Source: Rhodococcus sp. HNM0563 (GTDB lineage Bacteria > Actinomycetota > Actinomycetes > Mycobacteriales > Mycobacteriaceae). From it: a stretch of 64,000 bases of DNA. Below are positions 8,065 to 16,696 of this stretch, one piece after another. A model generated the notes under the pieces. That model ran no database searches. It saw only the letters and a list, made by a program, of their open reading frames with translations, and was not told where the DNA came from. Position numbers and translations under genes: made by a program. The DNA lies in contig NZ_JAASAF010000014.1 in NCBI RefSeq assembly GCF_012726195.1, positions 27,320-91,319 of the forward strand, given 5' to 3'. Positions within the stretch are counted from its first letter, which is position 1. Every line of letters starts with the position of its first letter.

Positions 8065-9039
8065 TCAGACCGAGAACACAGAGGAGCCGACGCTGATGCC
8101 GGATTCCAGTTCACGGTGAGCGAGCTCGGCTTCTTCGAGCTTGTACCGTTGGTTGATCTCGACCTCGATGCGTCCTGCGGCGACGTGTCCGAACAGCTCG
8201 TTCGCCAGTTCGGCGCGCTCGGCAGGGTCGGCGATGTAGTCGGCGAGCGCGGGGCGAGTGACGAACAGCGAGCCCTTGACGGCGAGTTCCATGGCGTTGA
8301 TCGGAGGGATCGGGCCGGAAGCAGTACCGAAGGCCACCAGCAGGCCGCGGCGGGCGAGGGAGTCGATCGAGGACTGGAAGGTCGACTCGCCGATGCTGTC
8401 GAAAACCACTGGCACACCCTTGCCGTCGGTGAGCTCGCGCACTCGCTCGGCGACGTTCTCTCGCTTGTAGACGATGACCTCACTGCACCCGTGGGCTCGC
8501 GCCACCTCGGCCTTCGCGTCACTGGACACGGTACCGATGACGTTGATGCCCAAGTGCTTTGCCCACTGGCAGAAGATCAGACCGACGCCGCCGGCCGCTG
8601 CATGCAGCAGAACGGTGTCCCCGGAATTCAGCGGGTGGATGCGGCGCAGCAGGTACGACGTCGTCAGGCCGCGCATGGTCATTGCGGCTGCGGTCTCGAA
8701 GGGGATCTCGTCGGGAAGGGCGATCAGATGCTCGGCCGGCATCACGCGTTCGGTGCTGTACGCACCGAGCGGGCTGCCCGTGTAGGTGACACGGTCGCCT
8801 TCCTTGAAGTCTGTGACACCCGGGCCGATCGCCTCGATGACACCGGCTGCTTCGACGCCCATTCCTGCGGGTAGCGGGGCGGGGTACATACCGGTGCGAA
8901 AGTAGGTGTCGGCGAAATTGAGGCCCACGGCTTCGTGCCGGATCCGGACCTGGCCGGGTCCAGGTTCGCCGACCTCCACTGACTCCCACTTCAGGACCTC
9001 GGGGCCGCCGGTTTCGTAGAATCGGATCGCCTGTGCCAT
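8065..9039 (-). CDS. NADPH:quinone reductase-like oxidoreductase (Qor, MDR family)
   Basis: 324 residues, zinc-free medium-chain reductase. Seen: an N-terminal GroES-like domain with NFADTYFRTGMYP and PAGMGVEAAG, then a Rossmann domain with LLHAAAGGVGLIFCQWAK around residues 140-160 and the crotonase-alcohol-like FDSIGEST. No structural or catalytic zinc cysteines are visible. The chosen start at 9039 has GGAGAAG upstream. It is the first gene of the operon with the dioxygenase and BKACE, and is divergent from the AraC-family gene across a 199-bp control region. It could reduce an enoyl or keto intermediate; the role is inferred. Confidence 0.9.
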   Translation of the reverse strand: MAQAIRFYETGGPEVLKWESVEVGEPGPGQVRIRHEAVGLNFADTYFRTGMYPAPLPAGMGVEAAGVIEAIGPGVTDFKEGDRVTYTGSPLGAYSTERVMPAEHLIALPDEIPFETAAAMTMRGLTTSYLLRRIHPLNSGDTVLLHAAAGGVGLIFCQWAKHLGINVIGTVSSDAKAEVARAHGCSEVIVYKRENVAERVRELTDGKGVPVVFDSIGESTFQSSIDSLARRGLLVAFGTASGPIPPINAMELAVKGSLFVTRPALADYIADPAERAELANELFGHVAAGRIEVEINQRYKLEEAELAHRELESGISVGSSVFSV

Positions 9040-9126
9040 CTGTTCTTCTCCTCTGATGTCGCTGCGCCTGATGTCACCGCGTCGTCGGTGTTCCGCCACC
9101 TCGGAGGGTTCGTGTGACGCTGATAA

Positions 9127-9149
9127 CACGACAGTAATCAGGTGTCGTG
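9127..9149. promoter_or_regulatory. Inverted repeat, candidate operator for the AraC-family regulator
   Basis: CACGACA and TGTCGTG are perfect 7-bp inverted arms separated by 9 bp in the intergenic region between the divergent qor-like and AraC-family genes. Position and symmetry fit a regulator-binding site. AraC proteins often bind direct repeats instead, so the assignment is tentative. Confidence 0.4.
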
Positions 9150-9238
9150 GGTCATACTTACCCTCAGGGGGCATATTTATTGCCGATTCGGGACAGGTAG
9201 CCGAATCTGCGCTGTGGCAAAGAAGGGAGGGGTCGACG

Positions 9239-10249
9239 ATGGGATCGGCGAAACCTCTGGCGCGCTACGCGTCGCTGACCGGCTACATCGACCTGGGGCG
9301 TTCGTTGTCGGTCGACCCGGTCCAGTTGATGCGCAGCGTAGATCTCGATCCGGCGGGGCTCGAACTCCAGGATCGCTGGATGCCGGCCGCGTCGATCGTG
9401 CGACTGCTCGAACTCTCGGCTGCGGCGACCGGTCGGCAAGATTTCGGGCTCAGGCTTGCCGAACGGCGACGGCTGTCCACTCTCGGCCCCCTGAGTATGG
9501 GCATTCGTGAGGAGCCGGATGCCCGGAGTGCGCTGCGGATGCTGATCCGCTATCAGCACACTTACAACGAGGCATTGTTCATCGAGATCATCGAACGTGG
9601 CGGGCTGGCGACCGTCGTTCTCCGTGTCGAGACCGGCGAGCCGATGCCCGTCCGTCAGTCGGTGGAGCTCGCCCTCGCTGTGATCTGCCAGCTATTGCAG
9701 CACCTGCTCGGAGAGCGATGGCGGCCCGTATCGGTGTGCTTCGAGCACGAGCGACCCGCCGACGACAGCACCCACCGCCGCATCTTCGATGCGCCCCTCA
9801 CCTTCGGCGCTGACTACTCCGGAATCGTCATGTATGCGAACGACCTGGATCAGCCGAATCGCCTGTCCGACCCATTGCTCCGCGGCTACGTACGACAGGC
9901 CCTCGACGAACTCGCAGCTCCGGAGGCGCCGACCCTCGAGCAGCGGGTGCGCGAGCTCGTCGAACTGCTACTGCCGACCGGGCGCTGCTCCGTCGAGCAG
10001 GTTGCGCAGAGTCTCGGCGTGGATCGGCGCACGGTCCACCGGCACCTGGCCAAATCGGGGCAGACCTTCACCGGGGTCGTCGACGCCACTCGCGCCGAAC
10101 TCGCCCGGCGGTTGGTGGCGAGCCGGCGGCACACTTTCACGGAGATCTCCGAAATGTTGTCGTTCTCGGCGCCGAGTAGCTTCTCCCGGTGGTTCGGTCA
10201 GCAGTTCGGCATGAGTCCCCGTGAATGGCGCAACCGCTCCGAAGAGTGA
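9239..10249 (+). CDS. AraC-family transcriptional regulator (OruR/Arabinose_bd type)
   Basis: 336 residues. The N-terminal 190 residues resemble the ligand-binding domain of OruR/ArgR-like AraC proteins (PF12625-like); the C-terminus holds a double helix-turn-helix with SVEQVAQSLGVDRRTVHRHL and ISEMLSFSAPSSFSRWFGQQ, ending in FGMSPREWR. The ATG at 9239 sits after AAGGGAGGGG; longer starts have no such site and add an unlikely tail. Divergence from the Qor-TauD-BKACE operon suggests local control, and the CMD/MFS genes downstream may also be in its regulon. Confidence 0.92.
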   Translation: MGSAKPLARYASLTGYIDLGRSLSVDPVQLMRSVDLDPAGLELQDRWMPAASIVRLLELSAAATGRQDFGLRLAERRRLSTLGPLSMGIREEPDARSALRMLIRYQHTYNEALFIEIIERGGLATVVLRVETGEPMPVRQSVELALAVICQLLQHLLGERWRPVSVCFEHERPADDSTHRRIFDAPLTFGADYSGIVMYANDLDQPNRLSDPLLRGYVRQALDELAAPEAPTLEQRVRELVELLLPTGRCSVEQVAQSLGVDRRTVHRHLAKSGQTFTGVVDATRAELARRLVASRRHTFTEISEMLSFSAPSSFSRWFGQQFGMSPREWRNRSEE

Positions 10250-10390
10250 CTGTCCCGAAATGTGAAGAACTACGTCCCGGCAGGATAATTAATCGCATTC
10301 GGTGAGGGATAACGTGATGTGCACCACGTTCGCCGTGGGATGGCGTGCATGACACACCACACTTCGACCCCTGCGTGAAACGAGTGCCGC

Positions 10391-10783
10391 GTGACCACGA
10401 AATCCGATTCGATCCCCACCCCTACCCTCGACGCCATGCGCCGGGATGGAAAATGGAATCCCTTGTGGGACACACTGTCCGACTGGGATCCGGAGTGGAC
10501 CGAGCAGTTCATGGCGATGAATGCCACCCCGATCGAGCGAGGGATCTTCACGCCTGAGTTCGTCGAACTCCTCAGCATCGCGATCGACGCTGCCGCTACC
10601 CACATGTACGCCCCCGGCGTACGGCGGCACATCCGTGCTGCGCTCGATCTCGGAGTCTCTCGCGACGAGATTCTCACCGTTCTGCAGATGGTCAGCGTCC
10701 TCGGAATCCATGCCTGCAATCTCGGCGTTCCGATCCTCGAGGAGGAACTCGACGCACATCAGGCGCGCCAGGCAGCGTCCTGA
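10391..10783 (+). CDS. Carboxymuconolactone decarboxylase (CMD) family protein
   Basis: 130 residues, GTG start with a weak ribosome-binding site. The fold signature is an all-helical CMD domain with LLSIAIDAAATHMYAPGVRRHI and ALDLGVSRDEILTVLQ. It carries only a single Cys in GIHACNLGVP, so it lacks the CxxC pair of AhpD-type peroxidase partners and resembles the decarboxylase-like branch. It lies 29 bp before the MFS gene, probably in the same transcript. Its role in the local pathway is unknown. Confidence 0.85.
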   Translation: MTTKSDSIPTPTLDAMRRDGKWNPLWDTLSDWDPEWTEQFMAMNATPIERGIFTPEFVELLSIAIDAAATHMYAPGVRRHIRAALDLGVSRDEILTVLQMVSVLGIHACNLGVPILEEELDAHQARQAAS

Positions 10784-10812
10784 CCACCCCTTCCCCCACT
10801 CGAGGAGCTCTC

Positions 10813-12186
10813 ATGGGAAACACTCCCACCTCGATCGGCACCTCCGTCGAACTCGGCCCCGACTCTTCGGCCGATGTACTAGGCTCCGATCGCATCGACT
10901 CTGCTCAGCCCCGCCGCCGCCCCGTCTATCCCTGGGTGGTCTTTGCGCTGACGTTCGCGTTGCTGCTGTCCGATTACATGTCGCGCCAGGTGCTCAGCGC
11001 GGTCTTCCCGTTCCTGAAGGCCGATTGGGACCTGTCGGACTCTCAACTCGCGTCGCTGACCAGCATCGTCGCGCTGATGGTGGGTTTGCTGACCTTCCCG
11101 CTGTCCCTGCTCGCAGACCGCTGGGGCAGGGTTCGCAGCCTCGCCGTGATGGCGGTGATCTGGAGCATCGCGACGCTGTTCTGCGCGGTAGCAGCCAACT
11201 ACGAGCAGATGCTCGCCGCTCGCTTCCTGGTGGGCGTCGGCGAAGCAGCGTACGGCAGCGTCGGAATCGCATTGGTGCTCAGTGTCTTTGCACCCCGAAT
11301 CCATTCGACCCTCAGCGGTGCATTCATGGCCGGCGGCTCGTTCGGTTCGGTCGTCGGCGTCTCGCTCGGCGGTGTCATCGCTGTGCACCTGAGCTGGCGA
11401 TGGTCGTTCGCGGCGATGGCAGTGCTCGGACTCATTCTCGTGGCGCTGTTCCGCCTCGTGGTCACCGAGCGCCGGTTGGCCGCACACGCAGTCGACCAGG
11501 ATGTCGCGTCACCTGCGCGCCCGGACGCGCCCCCGATCCGGGTCCCCGTCTCGACCCTGTTCACCAACCCTGCGGTCTGGTGCGCGTACCTCGGTGGCGG
11601 TCTGCAGATGTTCACCGCGGCCGTGCTGCTGTCGTGGACCCCCAGTTTCTTCAACCGCGAGTACGGCATGGCCCCGGACAAGGCGGGCGTGATCGCCGCG
11701 GCCTTCGTGATGCTGATCGGCACCGGCATGGTGGTCTGCGGCATCATCACCGACCGGGTCGGTCGCAACAACCCGTCCGGGAAGTGGTCCAGTGCCATCG
11801 CGTACTGCGCCATCTCGCTGACGTCCCTCGGAATCGCATTCCAATTGGAACCCGGTGCGGCGCAATTGACGCTCATCGCGATCGGTGCCTTCTTCTCTGC
11901 CGGTTCCTCCGGCCCGACTGCAGCGATGGTTGCCAGTCTGACGCACCAGTCGGTGCGAGCGTCCGGCCTGGGGACCTTGACCGTCGCCAACAACATCCTG
12001 GGGCTGGCCACCGGACCGTTCATTGTCGGCATCCTCGCCGACCGACTCGGCCTCATCGGCGCACTGCAGTTGACCCCGCTGGTGTACGTGCTCGCAATCG
12101 TGGCGCTGTTCTTCGGTCGACGGTTGTACGCGGCAGGGCTCGACAAGCTCGCGATTCAGAGTGCGGCCGCAGCGGCAAAGGCCTGA
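10813..12186 (+). CDS. MFS transporter
   Basis: 457 residues, 12 predicted membrane helices, preceded by AGGAG. The first cytoplasmic loop motif is LLADRWGRVRSL, with VGEAAYGSVGIAL in helix 4 and GIITDRVGRNN in the second half. It resembles the anion:cation symporter/aromatic-acid porter group of the major facilitator superfamily. Context (CMD protein, amidohydrolase, acyl-CoA ligase, dioxygenase) suggests import of an organic acid used by the neighbouring enzymes. The direction of transport is not provable from sequence. A GC-rich terminator hairpin follows. Confidence 0.9.
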   Translation: MGNTPTSIGTSVELGPDSSADVLGSDRIDSAQPRRRPVYPWVVFALTFALLLSDYMSRQVLSAVFPFLKADWDLSDSQLASLTSIVALMVGLLTFPLSLLADRWGRVRSLAVMAVIWSIATLFCAVAANYEQMLAARFLVGVGEAAYGSVGIALVLSVFAPRIHSTLSGAFMAGGSFGSVVGVSLGGVIAVHLSWRWSFAAMAVLGLILVALFRLVVTERRLAAHAVDQDVASPARPDAPPIRVPVSTLFTNPAVWCAYLGGGLQMFTAAVLLSWTPSFFNREYGMAPDKAGVIAAAFVMLIGTGMVVCGIITDRVGRNNPSGKWSSAIAYCAISLTSLGIAFQLEPGAAQLTLIAIGAFFSAGSSGPTAAMVASLTHQSVRASGLGTLTVANNILGLATGPFIVGILADRLGLIGALQLTPLVYVLAIVALFFGRRLYAAGLDKLAIQSAAAAAKA

Positions 12187-12207
12187 CTCTGCGATCCGTA
12201 GCATGAC

Positions 12208-12242
12208 GGGGCCGGGTGCGGATCGCTTCCGCACCCGGCCCC
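12208..12242 (+). terminator. Hairpin terminator after the MFS gene
   Basis: A perfect 15-bp stem GGGGCCGGGTGCGGA with a TCGCT loop, beginning 22 bp after the MFS stop. No T-run follows. Confidence 0.75.
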
Positions 12243-12302
12243 GGCCGGTGCAGGCCCCTCCATCCGAAGGTTGTTCCGATACATCATGTGTACGGTCGCA
12301 GT

Positions 12303-13178
12303 GTGAACGAGATCGATCAGGTTGCGGAGTTCCGTCGACGGCACGGCATCGATGAGCTCATCGATGTCCACACGCATTTCATGCCGAAGAACGTGATGGA
12401 CAAAGTCTGGGAGTACTTCGACACGGCAGGACCGCTCGTCGGACGGACCTGGCCCATCACCTACCGGCACACCGAGGAGGAGCGCGTCGAGCGACTGCGT
12501 GCGTTCGGTGTCAAGTACTTCACGTCGATGCTCTACCCGCATCGGCCGGAGATGGCGGCGTGGCTCAATTCGTGGTCGGCCGATTTCGCCTCCCGAACCC
12601 CGGACTGCCTGCACACCGCGACGTTCTATCCCGAACCGGGCGCGGCGTCCTATGTCGCCGAGGCGATCTCGTCCGGTGCGGTCGTGTTCAAATCCCACAT
12701 CCAGGTCGGCGACTACACACCACTCGATCCGCAGTTGGCGGACGTGTGGGGACTGCTCGAGGACGAAGGGCTACCGATCGTCGTGCACTGCGGGTCGGGG
12801 CCGGCTCCCGGAACACACACCGGACCCGATCCGATGGCCGAACTGATGCGCCGGTACCCGAACCTCGCGGTGATCATTGCCCACATGGGGATGCCGGAGT
12901 ACGAGGCCTTCCTCGACCTCGCGGACGAATACCCACGCGTGTACCTCGACACCACGATGGCGTTCACGGACTTCGTGGAAGCGGACATGCCGTTCCCCGA
13001 GGCGGCACTGCCCAGGCTCGATACCCTCCGGTCGAGGATCCTTCTCGGCACCGACTTCCCCAACATCCCGTACGGCTACCTCCATCAACTCGAGGCGGTC
13101 GAGCGGTTCGCGCCGGATTCCGCGTGGGTACGTCAGGTGTGCCATGACAACGCCGCCGCGCTGTTCGGCCTGGGATAG
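12303..13178 (+). CDS. Amidohydrolase 2 family metal-dependent hydrolase/decarboxylase
   Basis: 291 residues from the GTG at 12303, which starts VNEIDQVAEF. The frame continues upstream, but the preceding terminator hairpin makes an earlier start unlikely. Seen: the metal motif HTHFM near residue 24, a His in VVHCGSG, a His in IIAHMGMPEYEAF, and the active-site Asp in LLGTDFPNIPYG. This is the TIM-barrel layout of amidohydrolase family 2, which includes ACMSD-like decarboxylases and lactone hydrolases. The ribosome-binding site is weak. A convergent terminator follows at once. The substrate is unknown; it may belong to the catabolic set upstream. Confidence 0.87.
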   Translation: MNEIDQVAEFRRRHGIDELIDVHTHFMPKNVMDKVWEYFDTAGPLVGRTWPITYRHTEEERVERLRAFGVKYFTSMLYPHRPEMAAWLNSWSADFASRTPDCLHTATFYPEPGAASYVAEAISSGAVVFKSHIQVGDYTPLDPQLADVWGLLEDEGLPIVVHCGSGPAPGTHTGPDPMAELMRRYPNLAVIIAHMGMPEYEAFLDLADEYPRVYLDTTMAFTDFVEADMPFPEAALPRLDTLRSRILLGTDFPNIPYGYLHQLEAVERFAPDSAWVRQVCHDNAAALFGLG

Positions 13179-13200
13179 CAGCGCCCGCCCGATGCAACGG

Positions 13201-13245
13201 AAAAAGGCAGATACAGACCTTCCGGAGTTCTGTATCTGCCTTTTT
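13201..13245. terminator. Strong bidirectional intrinsic terminator
   Basis: A perfect 17-bp stem (AAAAAGGCAGATACAGA and its complement) with an 11-nt loop, flanked by an A-run on one side and a T-run on the other. It sits between two convergent genes, so it can end transcription from both. Confidence 0.93.
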
Positions 13246-13283
13246 CTCTTGTGAAGACGTTCGGTTGGGCGACCCGATCGGTG

Positions 13284-14948
13284 TCAGACGGTGAGGTCGC
13301 GCCGGATGATCTTGCCGGTCGCGTTGCGCGGCAGCAGATCCTGCGTGATCTTCCAGGTCTTCGGGATCTTGAAGTAGGCCAGACGTTCCTTCAGGAAGTC
13401 CCGAAGATCGTCTTCGGTGGCACTGCTGCCTGCGTGAAGTACAACTACCGCACCGACCTCCTGCCCGAGGTCGTCGTCGTCGACACCGATGACTGCGCAT
13501 TCCTGGACATCCGGATGCTCGTCGAGGGCCTGCTCGATCTCGGTCGGGTACACGTTCTCGCCGCCACGCAGGATCAGATCCGAGCGTCGGCCGGTCAACC
13601 GGAGTCTGCCGTTCTCCAGCGTTCCGAAGTCGCCGGTCCGCAGCCAGCCATCGGAAGTGATCGCACCGTCGGTCGCGGCGTCGTTGTTCCAGTAGCCGAG
13701 CATCACGAACGGGCTACGGACACAGATCTCACCCTCGACACCCTCGTCGACCTTCTCTCCGAACGGGTCGCGAATCTCCATGCTCACGGTGAGGATCGGA
13801 CTGCCGAGCGTGCCGGGGAACGCTTCGATCTCGGGTGCGGTTGCCACCGCAATTGCGGTGCTGCACTCGGTCAGGCCGTAGCTGTCCACCAGTGCTTGCT
13901 GAGCGAAGGGGAACTTCTCCTGCAACCGCTTCTTGAAGGCAGGCGACGACGGCGCCGATGCCAGCGCGAATGCACTCAGTGACGACAGGTCGTACTTGTC
14001 GGTGTTCTCATGGTCGAGCATGCGTGACGCCATGGTCGGGACGGCGCCCCAGTTGGTGACCCTTTCGCGTTCGATCAAGGCGAAGACCTTGTCGACGTCG
14101 AAGGCGCCCTCGGTCATGACGAGAGCGCTACCTGTGGCGAGCCGGGGAACAGCGAGGTTGTGGAGGCTCGCGATGTGGAACAGGGGCGACGTCAGAAGGT
14201 AGCGGAGGTCGCTCGGCGTGGAATCGTCGTACGGACGCCCGTACATGGCCGACATCATTGCATCGTTGAAACGGTGGTAGTCGATGACGGCTAGCAGATT
14301 TCGCTGGGAGTGCACTGCGCCCTTGGGCCGGCCGCTCGTGCCGCTGGTGAACAGGATGACGGCGGGATCGTCTTCGGCGACGTCGGCTGCCGGGAGTTCG
14401 GCGCCGGATGCCGCGGCGACGATCCGAGGCACATCCTCTTCCATCGTGAGCAACTCGAACCCGGACACTTCCGCCTTGGCGAGCAACTCGGCGCGCTTGG
14501 CGTCGGCGACGATCACCTTCGGCTTCACGAGGTCGACACCGTAGGCGATCTCGGCGGGCACCCACCACGAGTTGAGCCCGACAGAGATCGCGCCGAGGGC
14601 CTGTGCCGCCCAGAACGCGACGATCCACTCGGGAGAATTGGCTCCGAGGAGTGCGACCCGATCGCCCTTGCCCACGCCGTAGTCGTCGCGCAGGGTTGTG
14701 GCCAGCGCAGCGACCGCGTCGGCGTGCTGCGCGAAGGTCATGCGTCGATCTGCCGTAACGATGTAGTCGCGGTCTCCCCACTCCTTCGACTTCGCGATCA
14801 CATCGCTGACACGCCGGTCGCGATTGACCATCACCGGGATGCGATTACCACGAACTTCTTCCACGGCAATCTCGAACCGTCCGCCGGGTCCTGTCAGCTG
14901 GGATACGACCTTCTGCAGCATCTGTTGGACGTCCGCTGGTGCTGTCAC
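13284..14948 (-). CDS. Long-chain acyl-CoA synthetase, AMP-forming
   Basis: 554 residues from the GTG at 14948 ([10 protein letters not shown]), preceded by AAAGGCGAT. Seen: the P-loop [17 protein letters not shown] near residue 205, the substrate motif [39 protein letters not shown] and the C-terminal catalytic Lys in [12 protein letters not shown]. It forms acyl-CoA from a carboxylic acid and ATP in the cytosol. It is divergent from the Liv-type ABC importer, with a 261-bp shared upstream region, so it may activate the imported compound. This is inference. Confidence 0.9.
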   Translation of the reverse strand: MTAPADVQQMLQKVVSQLTGPGGRFEIAVEEVRGNRIPVMVNRDRRVSDVIAKSKEWGDRDYIVTADRRMTFAQHADAVAALATTLRDDYGVGKGDRVALLGANSPEWIVAFWAAQALGAISVGLNSWWVPAEIAYGVDLVKPKVIVADAKRAELLAKAEVSGFELLTMEEDVPRIVAAASGAELPAADVAEDDPAVILFTSGTSGRPKGAVHSQRNLLAVIDYHRFNDAMMSAMYGRPYDDSTPSDLRYLLTSPLFHIASLHNLAVPRLATGSALVMTEGAFDVDKVFALIERERVTNWGAVPTMASRMLDHENTDKYDLSSLSAFALASAPSSPAFKKRLQEKFPFAQQALVDSYGLTECSTAIAVATAPEIEAFPGTLGSPILTVSMEIRDPFGEKVDEGVEGEICVRSPFVMLGYWNNDAATDGAITSDGWLRTGDFGTLENGRLRLTGRRSDLILRGGENVYPTEIEQALDEHPDVQECAVIGVDDDDLGQEVGAVVVLHAGSSATEDDLRDFLKERLAYFKIPKTWKITQDLLPRNATGKIIRRDLTV

Positions 14949-15209
14949 TTCGATCGCCTTTCGTCGGTGTCGCCGTGGGGGTTGAACAACTTTGCGGGGC
15001 GACGATCTCATGCTCGGTGTCCAGTATGGCGTGATCGCTACCACTGACCGGGAGTGGGCTGTGGTGACGATCACTTGGGAGTCTCACTCACCGGGAGTCC
15101 GGGATGTCCGTTGCGTGACGGTGGTTACTTTCGCCGCACCGACATGCCGCCGCGAGGTCCCGATCCTCGCCATTTTCGGCGCGCGCCCCGGACGAAGGAG
15201 CTCCACATC

Positions 15210-16634
15210 GTGAAACGAAGTACTGCGGCCAAACTGGTGGCCGGTTTGGCTGCCACCATGGCGGTGACCTCGGCCTGTGCGTCGGATCGAGGGACGGATC
15301 CGGCTGCTGCCGGCCTGGCCCCGGTCGCTGCCGCGGAAGCGACCGCCGCGCCGTCCGACGTGAAGTTCGGAACTCTGGAGTCTCCCTGTGGTGCAGGAGA
15401 TGCCGCCGGCGCGACCGATCAGGGTGTCACCGACAAGGAAATCCGTATCGGCTACGGCGACGACAGCGGCTACACCAAGAGCCCGGGCCTGAACAAGGAG
15501 ATGGGCGACGCTGTTTCCGCGATGATCGACTGGTGCAACGAGCAGGGCGGCATCAACGGCCGGCAAATCGTGGGCACCTACTACGACGGCGCGATGACTC
15601 AGGCGAACGCCGTCATGCAGAACGCCTGCGGCGCCGAGTTCATGCTGGTCGGGCACGGTTTCGCAATGGATCAGACGTCCGAGCAGACCCGTGTCGCCTG
15701 CAACCTTGCGGCGGTCCCGGCGTTCACTGTCTCCCCGGATGCGGCGAACGGGCCGATGACCTTCCAAGGTGTGCCGTTCCCTGTGGACTTCGCCAACGGG
15801 TCGCAGTGGTTCCAGATGGCCGAAATGCACCCCGACATGCTGAACGACTTCGACGTCGTCAACTCCACGATGCCGACGATCATCACCTCGACCACCAAGA
15901 TCCGCTCGATCGCGGAGGCGGCGGGCTTCCGTCTGAAGGACTGCGGCGTAACCCTCAACTACGAGGGTGAGTCCAGCTACGTCCCATTCGCCGAGAAGTT
16001 CAAAGAATGCGGCGTCAAGGGCTTGTGGACGTCGAGGTCGCCGGTGCCCGCCGAGTTCAACTTCGTCAAGGCTCTCGACCAGGTCGGAATCGATCCCATT
16101 CTCATGGGTGAGGCCACGTGGTACGGCGACGCTGCTCGCGAGTGGAACGGCGCGAACGGTGGTCTGCTCGACAACCTCAACGCCGGTATGACCTTCCAGA
16201 TGATCGAGTCCGCCGACACTGTTCCTGCTGTGCAGGACTATGTCGACATCATCAGTGAGAAGGGCGGTAAGACCGCGCTGCTCGGCATGCAGGCGACCTC
16301 CTCGTTCCTGCTGTGGGCGACCGCCGCGGACGAATGCGGCTCGGATCTGACCCGCCAGTGCATGGTCGACGAACTGTCGAAGATCCACGAGTGGGACGGC
16401 GGCGGACTGCACGCGGTGACCGATCCGGGTGCCAACATGCCGGCGAAGTGTGGCCTGGTCACCACGATGACCGGTGCGGAGTTCTCGCAGGCATTCCCTG
16501 CGGAGGCGGGCACGTTCAAGTGCGACGACCGTTACCTGGTTGCGACCGACGCGAGCACTTGGGGAACCGAGCTCGGCCCCGACCGTATCTCGACGAAGTA
16601 CCTGAATCCCAACGTCATCAGGCCGGTTTCCTGA
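15210..16634 (+). CDS. Branched-chain-amino-acid-type ABC importer, substrate-binding lipoprotein
   Basis: 474 residues, GTG start with GAAGGAG upstream. The signal peptide is KRSTAAKLVAGLAATMAVTS followed by Ala-Cys, a lipobox. The body is a Peripla_BP_6/LivK-like fold: EIRIGYGDDSGYTKSPG, then AMIDWCNEQGGINGRQIV. It carries several extra cysteines (in SPCGAGD, DWCNEQ, QNACGAEF and later), consistent with disulfides. Homologues bind amides, aromatic acids or cholesterol side-chain-derived acids as well as amino acids. First gene of a five-gene transport operon. Confidence 0.9.
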   Translation: MKRSTAAKLVAGLAATMAVTSACASDRGTDPAAAGLAPVAAAEATAAPSDVKFGTLESPCGAGDAAGATDQGVTDKEIRIGYGDDSGYTKSPGLNKEMGDAVSAMIDWCNEQGGINGRQIVGTYYDGAMTQANAVMQNACGAEFMLVGHGFAMDQTSEQTRVACNLAAVPAFTVSPDAANGPMTFQGVPFPVDFANGSQWFQMAEMHPDMLNDFDVVNSTMPTIITSTTKIRSIAEAAGFRLKDCGVTLNYEGESSYVPFAEKFKECGVKGLWTSRSPVPAEFNFVKALDQVGIDPILMGEATWYGDAAREWNGANGGLLDNLNAGMTFQMIESADTVPAVQDYVDIISEKGGKTALLGMQATSSFLLWATAADECGSDLTRQCMVDELSKIHEWDGGGLHAVTDPGANMPAKCGLVTTMTGAEFSQAFPAEAGTFKCDDRYLVATDASTWGTELGPDRISTKYLNPNVIRPVS

Positions 16635-16696
16635 TCCGATGACGACCGGTGCCGGCGGCGTACGCGCCGCCGGCACCGACGAGCAGAGGTTTTCGT

